A stretch of DNA of 64,000 nucleotides from Polytolypa hystricis UAMH7299. Taxonomy: Eukaryota > Ascomycota > Eurotiomycetes > Onygenales. Below the pieces are notes generated by a model. The model was not told where the DNA came from and ran no database searches. It worked only from the letters and a program-made list of their open reading frames with translations. This document shows, in pieces, positions 10,467 to 20,837 of the stretch (position 1 is its first letter; every line of letters begins with the position of its first letter). Made by a program: the position numbers and the translations under genes. Location: NCBI GenBank assembly GCA_002573605.1, contig PDNA01000047.1, positions 113,155-177,154 on the forward strand, written 5' to 3'.

Positions 10467-11452
10467 ATGTCGGGCCGGAAGAAGACCTTACTCAAGGTAC
10501 GCAGCTGCTTGTTCGGAGATCTCCACCTGCCTTCTTGATAATACTTTGCTAACCTGTGATCTTCGTTTCTATCGCAGGTCATTATTCTTGGCGACAGCGG
10601 TGTCGGTAAGACGAGTTTGATGAATCAATACGTTAGTCGCCCCCTTTTCTCGATTCAGCGAACCTCGAAACTAGGCCCTTGTAGGCAGCCGCTTACCCTG
10701 CAAGTAAATAGGTGAACAAGAAGTACAGCTCGAGCTACAAGGCTACTATCGGTGCGGATTATCTCACAAAAGACGTTTTGGTGGACGATCGTCTCGTGAC
10801 ATTGCAGGTATACATCCTAACCCCGGTTATAGAAATTTCGTGGATGAGAAGAGCTAACGGGGGATTTGTTTCGGCTGGGAATAGCTCTGGGATACTGCGG
10901 GACAAGAACGGTTCCAATCGTTAGGCGTCGCATTCTACCGAGGAGCTGACTGCTGCGTTCTGGTCTACGACGTGAATAATTCCAAGAGCTTCGAGACGCT
11001 GGATAGCTGGCGGGATGAGTTTTTGATCCAGGCAAACCCCAGGGATCCGGAGAGCTTCCCATTTGTGAGTCCAATATGTTATCCTAGGCTGCTACTACAG
11101 TAGGAAAGCTTATACGTGTATAGGTGGTGTTGGGAAACAAGATCGATGTCGACGAGAGCAAACGAATGATATCATCCAAACGCGCATCGACATATTGCCA
11201 GTCAAAGGGAAATATTCCTTACTTTGAAACTAGCGCTAAAGAGGCGTTGAACGTCGAACAGGCATTTGAAGGTACATATATCCCATACACACACGCCATG
11301 GTGGCCTCAGAGTCAGATATGCTGACCTATATCGTCTATTAGTTATTGCAAAGAGCGCCCTTGCACAGGAAGAATCGGAAGAATTCAATGGTGATTTCGC
11401 GGACCCAATCAACATTCATCTAGACAACGACCGCGATGCCTGTGCTTGTTAA
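10467..11452 (+). CDS. ypt7: Rab7-type vacuolar small GTPase Ypt7
   Basis: Six exons: 10467-10496, 10578-10631, 10712-10807, 10885-11064, 11124-11271, 11343-11452; 205 aa. All G motifs are intact: P-loop 'GDSGVGKTSL', switch I 'YKATIGADYLTKDV' (the Rab7 effector loop), 'WDTAGQERFQSLG', 'NKID', and 'ETSAKEA'. The C-terminus 'DRDACAC' supplies the double-cysteine CxC geranylgeranylation site. The product is the late-endosome/vacuole Rab that recruits HOPS for homotypic vacuole fusion and autophagosome fusion. It sits 733 bp from divergent atg16, so two autophagy-pathway genes share one upstream region; co-regulation is only a guess. Confidence 0.97.
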
Positions 11453-12691
11453 TAACTTCAGCGTGGATGGTTTGCAATATTTCTTCAATTTCCTTCTTTG
11501 TCTGGGTATTCGTTCGGCGTTGCGTTGATCCCAAGTTCGTTGTTAATTCCGATCTGCCAGGGTACAAATTATTTTCCTTCGTACCTAGGCCGAGTGAGTC
11601 GCGTGCGTGCCTGCGTGGTTTCAAGTTCTTACAATCCTTCTTATGGCGGGTTGCGCTCCCCTTTCATCACTAATTAGGCGCCTGTTTCCTCGTCTTTCTG
11701 TTCGAGATAAACTGTCTTCTTGCAAATTGCTGGTGCGGAATCCCGTCATTGTTTTGGAACCTACTGTTGCCGGTTTTCCTCTTTTCCTTTTTCTTTTCGC
11801 TTTTGATATCATGCATAATCTTGCTTGCTTTTTTTCTCTATTCCATGGTTTAGATCCATGTTGTTTTGGATAACTCTTTTTTTCGCGCTGTATTATTCCC
11901 TTCCTCCCTTTCCTATACAGTATCAGTCCTCCCGTTGTGTTGCTACATATATATGTAGATATGGAATGAGTCTCTATCTTATTGAGGTGATAAGCAGTTG
12001 GGAGTAAGGTCCCGTACTGAGAGGCTGTCCCTCTTCTTCAACTCCACAACAATAGGGACCCTTTTAATGTTACCCCTTAGGGCTCAAAGGCTTGACGATT
12101 GGCTAAAGAGTACTTCATCGCCACAAGACAATTTCAATTTAGATTCATATGCACGAAGTTTGCCCAGGCATAAGCTTTTATTTTTGTATTTTATTTACCT
12201 ATTTATTTTATTTTTCTTCATAGTGACGCCATCAACAGAAACACAACCAAAATATCCTGAAGCTTAAATAAAGCACGCACGCGACTCTCGCGAAGTAAGG
12301 TTTCCACTTGTATCCACAGCAGATTTCACCCACTCAACCACGGCTCCCCCGCTATGCTTCTTGGATATGCTTTTAAAACTCCTTATTTCCTTCCCAACTT
12401 GCCATGGAGGTGTAGTATGCATATTCATGGACGGAATCGAGGGGGGAGAAGTCCTCTGTTTGGAGCTTGCTGCTCAATTGCGGGATATATAGCAGGAGGA
12501 ACGTGGCTTCGCACCTTATTTCAACTTCATGCTTCTGAAACTCTTAGGTTCTTGCCTGTTAGTATGGAGATACTAAGCAAGCAGATTGTGTGGTTTAGGT
12601 AGCAACTCAGTGAGCCAGTGAGTTATATCGTCGAGTGTCCCTTTTCGCTTGGTTTCATTCTCTTGCACCGTATATAGCTGGCATTTGTTCA
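11453..12691. other. Intergenic region after ypt7
   Basis: Begins with a T-rich probable 3' UTR. From about 12.0 kb only short frames are seen, none with recognisable content. Confidence 0.5.
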
Positions 12692-13365
12692 ATGGCCGGG
12701 GCTTCTGAAATGCTTCCCCAGTTGCAGAGTAAGCTGTTGGAATCCAAGGCCACGGGAATATGGCAATGGACCTATTCTTTGGTTCCTTGGAGGGAATTCT
12801 TTCTTTGAGTTTGATGTACTAGGTCATTGCGGGCTTTCCTTTAGTCTGAGAGCTGTGTGGCTCTTACTTATCTTCACGAGTTGATGGAGCAATGAGCCCC
12901 TTGAAAATGAGCCTAGAGGGAAAGCCTAGACAAGTCTCTCAAGAGGGTACAGAGTAGGTTTAGTGGTCATGGTCTCCTACGAGTGGGTACGAACAAGCTC
13001 CATCGGGAGCCCACAAAGGGGCATCGTTTCCTCCCAACGGTGGAGATATTGATTGGATTGAATGTCCAATCAATCAAAAAGTTTGGGAGGGTTGGTCGAG
13101 TCTAGCAACCGATGCTGAAAAATATCCTCCGCATTGGAGAAGAAAGAAGAGCTCTTTTATTTCTCTCCCGGTAATAAGGAAGTCTATCAGCACCCTAGTG
13201 AGAAGTACGATTTCATCCAACTTCCTGATGTGGAAGGTGAACAACATGACACAGGACGAATTCAGGAAGTTCATGTTTCAAAATTGGCCGCAGTACCCCA
13301 TGAGAGAGGAAATACCAGATCCTAGATACGAATGTCATGCTTGGCATCAACATCGACTGTCATGA
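12692..13365 (+). other. Possible unidentified small gene or gene relic
   Basis: An open stretch of 135 codons without a start (12958-13365) reads like real protein: Trp- and Asp-rich, with 'DIDWIECPINQKVWEGWSS' and 'MTQDEFRKFMFQNWPQYPM', ending in TGA. An upstream candidate first exon starts at ATG 12692 ('MAGASEMLPQLQ') with a GTAAG donor-like site just after it and a TATATA about 20 bp before it. I could not prove a single clean splice joining them, and I do not recognise the family. It could be an intact two-exon gene, a decayed one, or chance. Confidence 0.25.
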
Positions 13366-14131
13366 GGGATTTTTGATGCGCGTCTCGTATATCGAGCGAG
13401 AAGTGTGACAAGCGCGATGCGACTCCGTGCTTACATGCGCCTTTTGGCTTCTAGCCATTGGTTAGTTTGCCATCCACGCATAGCCCTTCGTGTTGTGATG
13501 TGGGGTGCCGAGACATGAATAGATAGCCACTTGGTGGCTAGTATTCATCTTATTTCTTCATCCGTGCTTCTTCGCATTCAACTTCGCCCGCGATCACGAC
13601 GGCTTCAGAATTAAGCATTCTCAGCCAAGCAGAAACCATGAACTTACAAGAAGAATGGACAACACCTTTGTCTAATACTTTTATATAATGAGACATGAAC
13701 TATACTTGAACTCGTCCCGGGGTCGTTTTTGGAGTTGTTGCCTTCAACGTTACACGGTAGGCAAGATAGCTCAAAACACAAATTTTGAGCTTCACGAGAG
13801 CATCAGCGAAGCTTGAAACTCTCTCTCCTCAATTCAAGGGGAATACGAGAAGTTTAAGGCATCCCAACGCTAGGTAGTTCATAGTGAATGAACTGCTCGG
13901 AGAAATAGTCATCAGTTTCTGGAGAAATGAGGTATTTTTAGATCTTTCGGCCAGATGAAACTTCAAAGAAGAGAAGGAAGTTTATAAATAAGAGTCATGG
14001 CCCCGCACAAAAGACCTTCGTTACTAGACAAATATCAAGGGGGATTTCAACTGCTTATTTCTCGCATTGGCCACTCTGAACTTGTCTCTTATATTCGGTA
14101 TATCTTCGGCAGCGGAAAGCAACTTACCACC
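13366..14131. other. Intergenic, 5' flank of secreted protein gene
   Basis: No gene was seen. TATA-like 'TTTATAAATA' occurs about 150 bp before the ATG at 14132. Confidence 0.4.
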
Positions 14132-14717
14132 ATGAAGCTCATACCTCTTCTTCTCGCCCTCCTTCCCATTGTTGCTGTCAACGCTGCAGCCGTACCCGTA
14201 CCTGCAGCAGAGGCTGATCTAGCTCCGAGGTATTCTTCGCCTTCACCAGTTGAGATCACAGCCTCGGCCTTGAAATGCAGAACTTGCGCGGGACAAAACT
14301 GCGCGGCGGTTCGACAGTACCCGAAGGGGAGAGTTACTGTGGTCAGATGCACATATGAGTATGTGCTCTCTTCCCATCTCCCTCCCTTTCTCTCTTTATG
14401 CAATACAGAAACTAATAGTATACTTGTTGTAGCGGTTGGGGTAAAACCGATGATAATTGTTATATTTCCTTAGGTTATGTAAATTGGATCCGTGAGTTGG
14501 CCCCTTTTTCAGCCCCCCTCAAATGGATACTACAATGAAAAAGAGAGACTAACAATCCGTTTTTTCAGGACCGCATGGACAATATCTTGATCCACCACAT
14601 TGTCCAAAGAAAGCGCGCTCCGTCGAAGCGGATCTAGAGCCAGAGCTGGAGGACGATGCGGATGATGGCATGGAGGAAGACTGGGAGGAAGACTGGGAGC
14701 AAGAACTAGAGCAATAA
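14132..14717 (+). CDS. Small secreted cysteine-rich SH3-like protein with acidic tail
   Basis: Three exons: 14132-14358, 14433-14491, 14569-14717 (144 aa). The start at 14132 was preferred to an in-frame ATG at 13997 because it gives a clean signal peptide ('MKLIPLLLALLPIVAVNAAA') followed by a pro-like segment. The mature core has six cysteines in an order typical of bacterial/fungal SH3-like secreted proteins: 'ALKCRTCAGQNCAAVRQYP', then 'VVRCTYE/GWGKTDDNCYISLGYVNWI', where '/' marks the intron. This fold usually binds cell-wall or small ligands; the function here is unknown. The C-terminal ~25 residues are almost all Glu/Asp/Trp ('EEDWEEDWEQELEQ'), encoded by a tandem-repeat-like GAGGAAGACTGG tract, and look like a recent expansion. 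Possible effector or wall protein. Confidence 0.72.
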
Positions 14718-15325
14718 CTAGAGCCGGAACTAGAGCCGGAACAGTAAGGATCCACCAAGCTGTATGGATTATTTCGCCCCAAGCCGTTCAATAAGCCCCT
14801 ACAGTAAGTCGATGTGTGAGTGTGTGGTTGCTACCACACAGCCCTTGTGATGCCGGGGGTGGAGGGGGTATAGCGTTGTTTTTTTTAGTTGTCTGTTAAC
14901 AATTTGTCCAAATTATGAACTGTAAATATTTTGCGGGTATAAGATCCGAAATGGAAAAGGACGTACAAGGAGAAGCCCACCTACGGGAAAATGTTAAATG
15001 AGAATGAGAATGAAAAATATTCTAGACCTCAGAATCCGTATGCACCCAAGCTTTTTCTCATTTTTGAGCTTTCGGGATGAAATTAAAATCATCACCCCCC
15101 CACTCATCTTAGCCAACCTCCCTTTAAAAATCTAGCCCTGTGGGTGTACAGAATAGCTAGAATTTCCTGAAAAAGCTGTACCATCTTATTTTCAGTGTGT
15201 TAGAAAAGGTAATGAAATGTGCCAATAAGTGCCAAAACCCCCTAAAGAAATAGATGTGGTTTCCAGGGCCTTTTATGCATACTACTCTATTTTCGTAAGG
15301 AGAGGGGTGGGAGAGGCATTTGTGG
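14718..15325. other. Intergenic between secreted protein and Ran-like gene
   Basis: Convergent 3' flanks. AT-rich, no gene seen. Confidence 0.5.
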
Positions 15326-16261
15326 TCACTCGTCGCTGTCGACATCAGGAAGTGGGTTCTTCATAGCAGTTTCCCATTCTTTTGATAGTTGTTCCCACTT
15401 TTCGGGATCAGGCACTGGTATCCCGCAACAAGTGAGAAACTCCTAAATGAAATCCAGAGCTTTCAGTAAGGGATAGTATCAAGATGGAAAAAGGGAGTTG
15501 CAGGAGTAGTACCAGAGAAGGGTCCTTGAAGAAATGCCGACACAGAGATAAGAAGGGCTCGTCGAAGCCCTTAGCAGATTTGGTAGAGATGTCATAGTAC
15601 TCTGCGTTTTCAATCGGCCGCGACATGGTTTCTGATACTTTCACTTCTCGATCTTGCTCGTCTATATCTGCTTTATTGCCTAAAAGTATGATAGGTATAG
15701 GACCGCTGTTATTCAGCATGAGTTCTCCTAGAGAGATATATTAGCGCGGGAAAAGAATAGAAACCCATAAACTTGAAAAGAACGTACGGTGCCAATTGAT
15801 GACGTTGTCGTACGTTATCCGTCTTGAGAAATCAAACATAATTATAGCAGCATCCGAGTTTCTCAAATATTCAGCCCTCGAATTAGTGGAGCTTTGATCG
15901 CTAGAGATATTCCATATATCAAATAGGATACCGCCATGTGGCTAGCACCAGGGAAATCTCAAATTAGAGGCACTTTAAACTGAACGAAACCCGGTAGTCA
16001 CAAACGTGCAGTAGAGAAGTGCAGTCCCTCCGTGACTTCGACACCCATTGTCGGAATATAATTTTCTAGAAATTCCCCCGTTAAATTACGTTTGATGAAC
16101 GTAGTCTGAATAATGGGATTTTTGATTAGTAGAAGCACTTTTCACTGGAAGGGTTGCGTAACGGCGATGGAGATAAAAAGCGTTACTTGCTCGCTTACCT
16201 TGCCAACGCCTCCATCGCCAATTAACGCGACCTTATATCTCGGAAGCTCCTGGAAACCCAT
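15326..16261 (-). CDS. Divergent Ran-family small GTPase lacking a normal G3 motif
   Basis: Five exons on the minus strand: 16261-16199, 16105-16010, 15941-15788, 15727-15513, 15442-15326 (214 aa, the usual Ran length). Ran identity is clear from 'TTFIKRNLTGEF', 'TMGVEV', 'RRITYDNVINWHREL', 'GPIPIILLGNKADI', 'YYDISTKSAKGFDEPFL' and an acidic C-terminus ('LPDVDSDE'). P-loop 'GDGGVGKT', NKAD (G4) and STKSA (G5) are intact. The G3 region, W-D-T-A-G-Q-E in Ran, reads 'WNISSDQS', so the Mg-coordinating Asp, the Gly and the catalytic Gln are gone. This is therefore a paralogue, not the housekeeping Gsp1. The intron at 16009-15942 only keeps frame with a GC donor (GCACGT). The gene may be a non-hydrolysing Ran relative or be decaying. 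Confidence 0.75.
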
Positions 16262-17577
16262 GATGGGGTTTGATCTAGCTAAATTTGGATTTAATGGATT
16301 CTGTCGTGTTACTCATGAAAGAAGATCTGACCCGAGATCCGTCCCAAGGAAAAACAGACGCGAAGAGGAGTTGAAAGATTGGCTGATGTTGATGCCTGCA
16401 GCGCACGATTTCCCCGCAGTGGCTTAGGGATACTTGGATATGATATCGCTTTTCGTCTAACCCACGCCTAACTGCGAGAACCGTAGTTTTTTAAAATATC
16501 AATTATGAAGAGATGTACGGAGTAATTGAACACGAGATATATGCGACGCCTTTCGTCCGAAATTATACTCTGTCGATATGTAAAGATTAAAAGCATTGGT
16601 AGAGTGGAGATCTAAATAGGCTAGTGGCGCCCTAAAGCGATAAGCTTATTCTAACACCCACCTTCCCCATCATCGCCATGATCATTATCACCCATAGTAT
16701 GGAGAACGGTCGTCGCTCACAAGACAAAGACAGTGGTTGCTGCAGTTTAATAAATTACAATTTGGACCAGCTTAACATTAATTGGATCGGATGAAGCTAT
16801 TTCACAACACTATGCAAACTCTGAATTTAAGGAATTATTGTCTGCTGTTCCACCGGTTTTCTGGCCATATTTGCGCTTATTGCCTGTGATACCAAGGATA
16901 GGGATGAGCTGAGGAGAGTAAGGACGGTTACGAATGTACACACATTTGAGATGGCTCTTTTTGTCAAAATTGCTTTGCCCTTTTATTTTGCCCTGAATCA
17001 GAAGAAACTGCTGAGAGCGCAAAGTGACATGGGATTTATCATATCCAGAGAGGAATTATGTGTGTCTAAATTCTGGATGTCTCGTTGAAGAATATACTGC
17101 AGTATGTGGTTATTTCATTGTGAATATACTAGAGAGACTAATCAAATGAATGGAGCACAAAACCATGGGACTCAAAACAGCAAAATCGGGTACCCTATCA
17201 TAGAAGAAAAAAGGAAGCCCATGGATATGCTCTCGTGTTCCGAGGATATCATGACAATCACCACCAAATCTTTGCAACATACGACACCTTTGGATTTTGG
17301 ACGCCTGTGTTGAGGAGGGCAGCAGGTTCAGCTTTTCGGGCTGTTCATCGCAAAGATCGTAGTTGGGAGAAAATGGGCTGAAGATTTCAGTTTATGTATG
17401 TTAGTTTTAGGCTCATAGTTTTAAAAAGGATTATATACGCTGTGTCCAAATATGGAAAAGCATTCAAGTTGAGATAGAATGTCCCGTATAGTAACCAATA
17501 TTCCGACGCCCACAGGGCAAACATATTAGGATCAGATAAAAGGGGGAATTACCTATTGTCATTTAGTTACGCTTTGC
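16262..17577. other. AT-rich intergenic region
   Basis: 1.3 kb with no convincing gene on either strand. The open frames at 16810-17022 and 17104-17313 are short and look random. Confidence 0.5.
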
Positions 17578-18006
17578 TTAGCGACACCCTCCATCGCAAT
17601 TGCAGCCAAAGATATTGCAAGCTGTAGACAGAGTAAGAATAATTTTTGGGCTTGATTAGCATAGTATTGCAAATGAAGTGTGGAGTGTGCATATTGAGGG
17701 TATTGAATTGACGCCCGAGGAACTTACGTCCATGTCCACAGTAAGGGGTTGGAGCAGTGCCATCACCACACTATACCGAGTTAATATTGATGAACTGAGT
17801 AGTGTTCATATCAGGAAGATATTACTTACTTTGCCAGGGTAATAAGGGGGCAGAGCATCAATAGCAGGGCAGCACACCATCTCTGCACTAGCGTCAGGCG
17901 CCGGTGCCGCGAAAGTTGGTGTAAAGGTCGCAAGCAAACAAACCAACGCGAAGCCGAAGTCGATTTTGGAGGCCATTGCAATACAGCACCGAGAAAGAGA
18001 ATTCAA
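17578..18006 (-). CDS. Small secreted cysteine-rich protein (CNxDGGCR-type tail)
   Basis: Three exons: 18006-17830, 17770-17728, 17621-17578 (87 aa). The signal peptide 'KIDFGFALVCLLATFTPTFA' is followed by a short pro-segment ('APAPDASAE') and a mature peptide of about 45 residues with nine cysteines. The two last exons encode 'CGDGTAPTPYCGHG' and 'PCNIFGCNCDGGCR'. Many ascomycetes have tiny secreted proteins that end in this C-N-I-F-x-C-N-C-D-G-G-C-R pattern; I know no biochemical function for them. A second in-frame ATG (MASK..., 30 bp on) is an equally good start. It lies next to the terpene cyclase, 437 bp from its stop, but nothing shows it belongs to that cluster. Confidence 0.75.
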
Positions 18007-18442
18007 TTTGCTTGAAGAGTTATTGTGGTTGTAAGAGACGTAAGTTATATGAGAGTGGAATGATAAAGATATACCTCCAAAGCCTCCCTAGCACTAGGAG
18101 GGTTAACTCATATATATACCTTTTCTAATGGAGAAGAAACTACTATATTTTTCCTGTTGCGCACATGATCCATATTGATGCTAATTTTCACAAAATCCTC
18201 AATTTTAAGGCTTTGCTCCTGAATGGGCATAATCCTCTCATATGCATGTCTGTTGATCTGTGGGGTAAAGCAGATCATTTGTAGTTGAGATTCAAAGATT
18301 ATGCAGCTGAACCCTTGGGACTTAAGCAACTGATTTTTGTGATGCTTGATATGTATGTATGTATATAACTTCAGCTGAGCAATTTATTGGTAGGAAGGTC
18401 TATATATAGTTGAGATACAATATTCTCTCTATTCAATAGAGG
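18007..18442. other. Intergenic between secreted protein gene and cyclase 3' end
   Basis: AT-rich with a short ATGT repeat near 18350-18362. Contains the promoter of the secreted protein (minus strand) and the 3' UTR of the cyclase. Confidence 0.5.
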
Positions 18443-20530
18443 TCACACGACAGGTTCAGGAAAACCCTCAAGCTCATCCTCTAAATGTCCAGTAAGTCCA
18501 GCACCCTTAGCCTTCCTCAGATACCGACCCAAAGCCATCATGGGCCAATAGTGAGGATTAAGACAGTACTGCAAGTACAAGTGCCCGGGGAAACCGGTGC
18601 CGGTGTAGTAGTCTTCTGGCCAGGATTTACCGTTTTTGCCAGTTTTGCCTCTATCATATGCATGATCCGATCCCAGCAGGGTTTGGAACCGAACGAGGAA
18701 ATCCACACCTCTTGTGACGGCTGGGTCGGTGGCAGGGACGTATGGAATGAGTGACATAATGGACCAGGCGGTTTGCGAGGCTGTGGATGGGCTGCCCTTG
18801 CCGGCTAAGGCAGGATCATCGTAGGAGGAAAGGCCTTCACCCCATCCGCCGTCCTCTAATTGAACAGATTTGACCCACTCGACAGCGCGAGAGATCGCAA
18901 GATTGAGCTCATCGTCGCCCTTGTGCATAAAGTAGTGCAAGCCGGAGAGGACGTTGCTCGTTCCGTAGACATAATTGACGCCCCAGCGACCCCACCATGC
19001 GCCAAAGGGTTCTTGGTTGTCCAGGAGCCATCTTATGCCCCTTTGCGCGGAGGTTTCTACCGTCCTCAAGAAATCAGCGTCGACCGTATGTGCATGCGGA
19101 GAACGAATGAAGTGCCCGAGACATTCCACAAGACGACCAGTGACGTCAGCCGTCGTGGGATCACAAAGACTTTCCATGTCTCCAAAGGGAATCTTGTTAA
19201 GGAAGAGTTTATCGTTGTTCCAATCAAAGGCAGCCCAACCGCCATCTGGATTCTGCATGCCCAAAATCCAATTCATGCCCCGTATTATGTGCTCAGAGTT
19301 GATGGATGTCGGGTAGTGTTTTAGCAACCCAAGAATCACTATAGCAGTGTCATCGACATCCGGATACCAGTTGTCAATATCCTGGAAAGACCAGCCACCT
19401 GGTTGAAGTTCAGGACGGTAGACGCGCCAGTCACCCTCCGTGCCTCTACATTGGCGTTTAAGGAACCACTCCACTGTATTGGTGAGGCGAACATTATTGG
19501 GACGCACTAGTCCGCAGTCCGCAAGCGCAACGGTCATGACTGCTGTGTCCCAGAGGGCACACGTAGTAGCTTGGTATCGTCTTCCGTTCTTGTCATGCAT
19601 GGCATATCGCTCGACGGCCTCCATACCGGAACGAATGACCGGGTGATTGAGAGGGAAACCCTCGAGGACAAGAGCGAGAATGGTCCCGTGCATTGGCGGC
19701 CAATATCCGCCCCAGTCACCGGAGTGCTCTTGATGCATGACTAGCCAATCCACAACTGTACGACGGAGATATCGACGACCCGGGAATTTGCGGAAACCAC
19801 CGAGCAGGGAGATAACTTTGTCCGCCGCAGTAAACGCAATAGTCGTGAGGTCCTCTTTGCCAACCATCTGCCAAAGGGATTGGGAGTAAGGGATTTTCTT
19901 ATTCGAAGGGTCGTTCCACAACTCATCTAGGAAATCGTTGTCCTTGTGGGCTCCATTTGGCAAGGCATAAATAGGCTGATGATGCCTCACAACAAGGAGT
20001 GGAATACAGGTCGCACGAGCCCATGAAGATAACGTATATATATTGACTGGACTGCGCTGGGGCATAAGCATGAGCTCTAGCGGCAGCTGAGGAATATAAT
20101 CCCAAGGCCACAGTCCAAAGGTCGCCAAGAAGAATCGCGTGAAGATTCGTACATTTTTCATGCCATCAGTTCTAAGCATATAGTCTCGAGCTTGAACCAT
20201 TTCGGGCTTGTCAATCGGGTATCCCAACATCTTCAGCGACAGGTAGGATTCCACTGTTGTTGATGGATCCCCTGGATAGTCGGGTGCAAGGCCATAAGAA
20301 CCGTCTTCATTCTGCTGTAGTAGGAACCAGCGTATGAAGCCGTCCTTTTCGTCCTGGGTAAAGTCGAGCCCGAGAGCTTGTCTCAGGAACAGGTATTCCG
20401 CCGTGAAAATAGGGTTTGAATGAACTTCGCCAGACCAATGGTCGTTGTCAAACTGACACTCATAAGCATACTGGACAGCCTCTTTAAGGGCTTCCATAGT
20501 TCTGTCCGGCAAAGATTTGGTGGGCATCAT
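18443..20530 (-). CDS. Squalene-hopene-cyclase-type triterpene cyclase
   Basis: Intronless, 695 aa from ATG 20530 ('[15 protein letters not shown]'). The frame extends 43 codons further upstream, but a TATATATAT box lies inside that extension, so the shorter start is preferred. Class II cyclase identity rests on the acid motif 'DVDDTA' (D391-A396), which is the protonating DxDD(T/A) of squalene-hopene cyclases; oxidosqualene cyclases have DCTAE instead. QW repeats stabilising the alpha/alpha barrels are visible: 'QNEDGSYG', '[11 protein letters not shown]', '[12 protein letters not shown]', '[12 protein letters not shown]', '[10 protein letters not shown]'. The C-terminus has '[12 protein letters not shown]' and '[10 protein letters not shown]'. 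By family knowledge it cyclises squalene without epoxidation, at a membrane, to hopene/hopanol or a related scaffold. Lack of introns beside multi-intron neighbours fits the proposed bacterial origin of fungal hopene cyclases. It is the core gene of the 18-36 kb cluster. Confidence 0.9.
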
Positions 20531-20618
20531 TGCGATTCGATGATGCACATAGAGCGATATAGAATGAGCAAAAGGGGGTGCTGCTTCTGAGGATTGGGTA
20601 TTTGGATAAACGCAGACA

Positions 20619-20627
20619 ATATATATA
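20619..20627 (-). promoter_or_regulatory. TATA box of the triterpene cyclase gene
   Basis: TATATATAT on the minus strand, about 90 bp before the chosen start at 20530 and inside the longer alternative frame. This supports the shorter protein. Confidence 0.55.
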
Positions 20628-20726
20628 GAGACGGCAGCATGCACAATTGACCGCCGCAATAGAGACTTTAAACTTGTTTTTGAAACTCTAGAATTAGAAC
20701 TCCAAAATAGATACTAGAGCATATCT

Positions 20727-20757
20727 CTATATGGAATCCCACCTGGATTCTATATAG
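20727..20757. repeat. 13-bp inverted repeat in the cyclase upstream region
   Basis: Arms 20727-20739 (CTATATGGAATCC) and 20745-20757 (GGATTCTATATAG) pair at 12 of 13 positions around a 5-base loop. The loop and arm edge contain CACCTGG (20740-20746). It lies ~200 bp upstream of the cyclase start and could be a dimer-binding site. Confidence 0.6.
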
Positions 20758-20814
20758 ACGACTCAAGATCCCTAGGCAAACCATCCCTGTTCTTGGATAC
20801 TCAACCTGGTGCTA

Positions 20815-20837
20815 GGGGCTGGGATAGGGGCTAGGGG
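20815..20837 (+). other. G-quadruplex-forming motif upstream of the cyclase
   Basis: Four G runs with very short loops: GGGG-CT-GGG-ATA-GGGG-CTA-GGGG, with a fifth GGG four bases on. It satisfies the usual G3+N1-7 rule and sits ~290 bp upstream of the cyclase start. Confidence 0.55.

Noticed and set aside
13997..14131. N-terminal extension of the secreted SH3-like protein from ATG 13997
   Set aside because: The ATG at 14132 gives a textbook signal peptide; the longer form would bury it.
20531..20659. Longer N-terminus of the cyclase from the upstream ATG at 20659, with a hydrophobic start like a signal anchor
   Set aside because: A TATATATAT box lies inside this extension and the family's N-terminus begins near the ATG at 20530.
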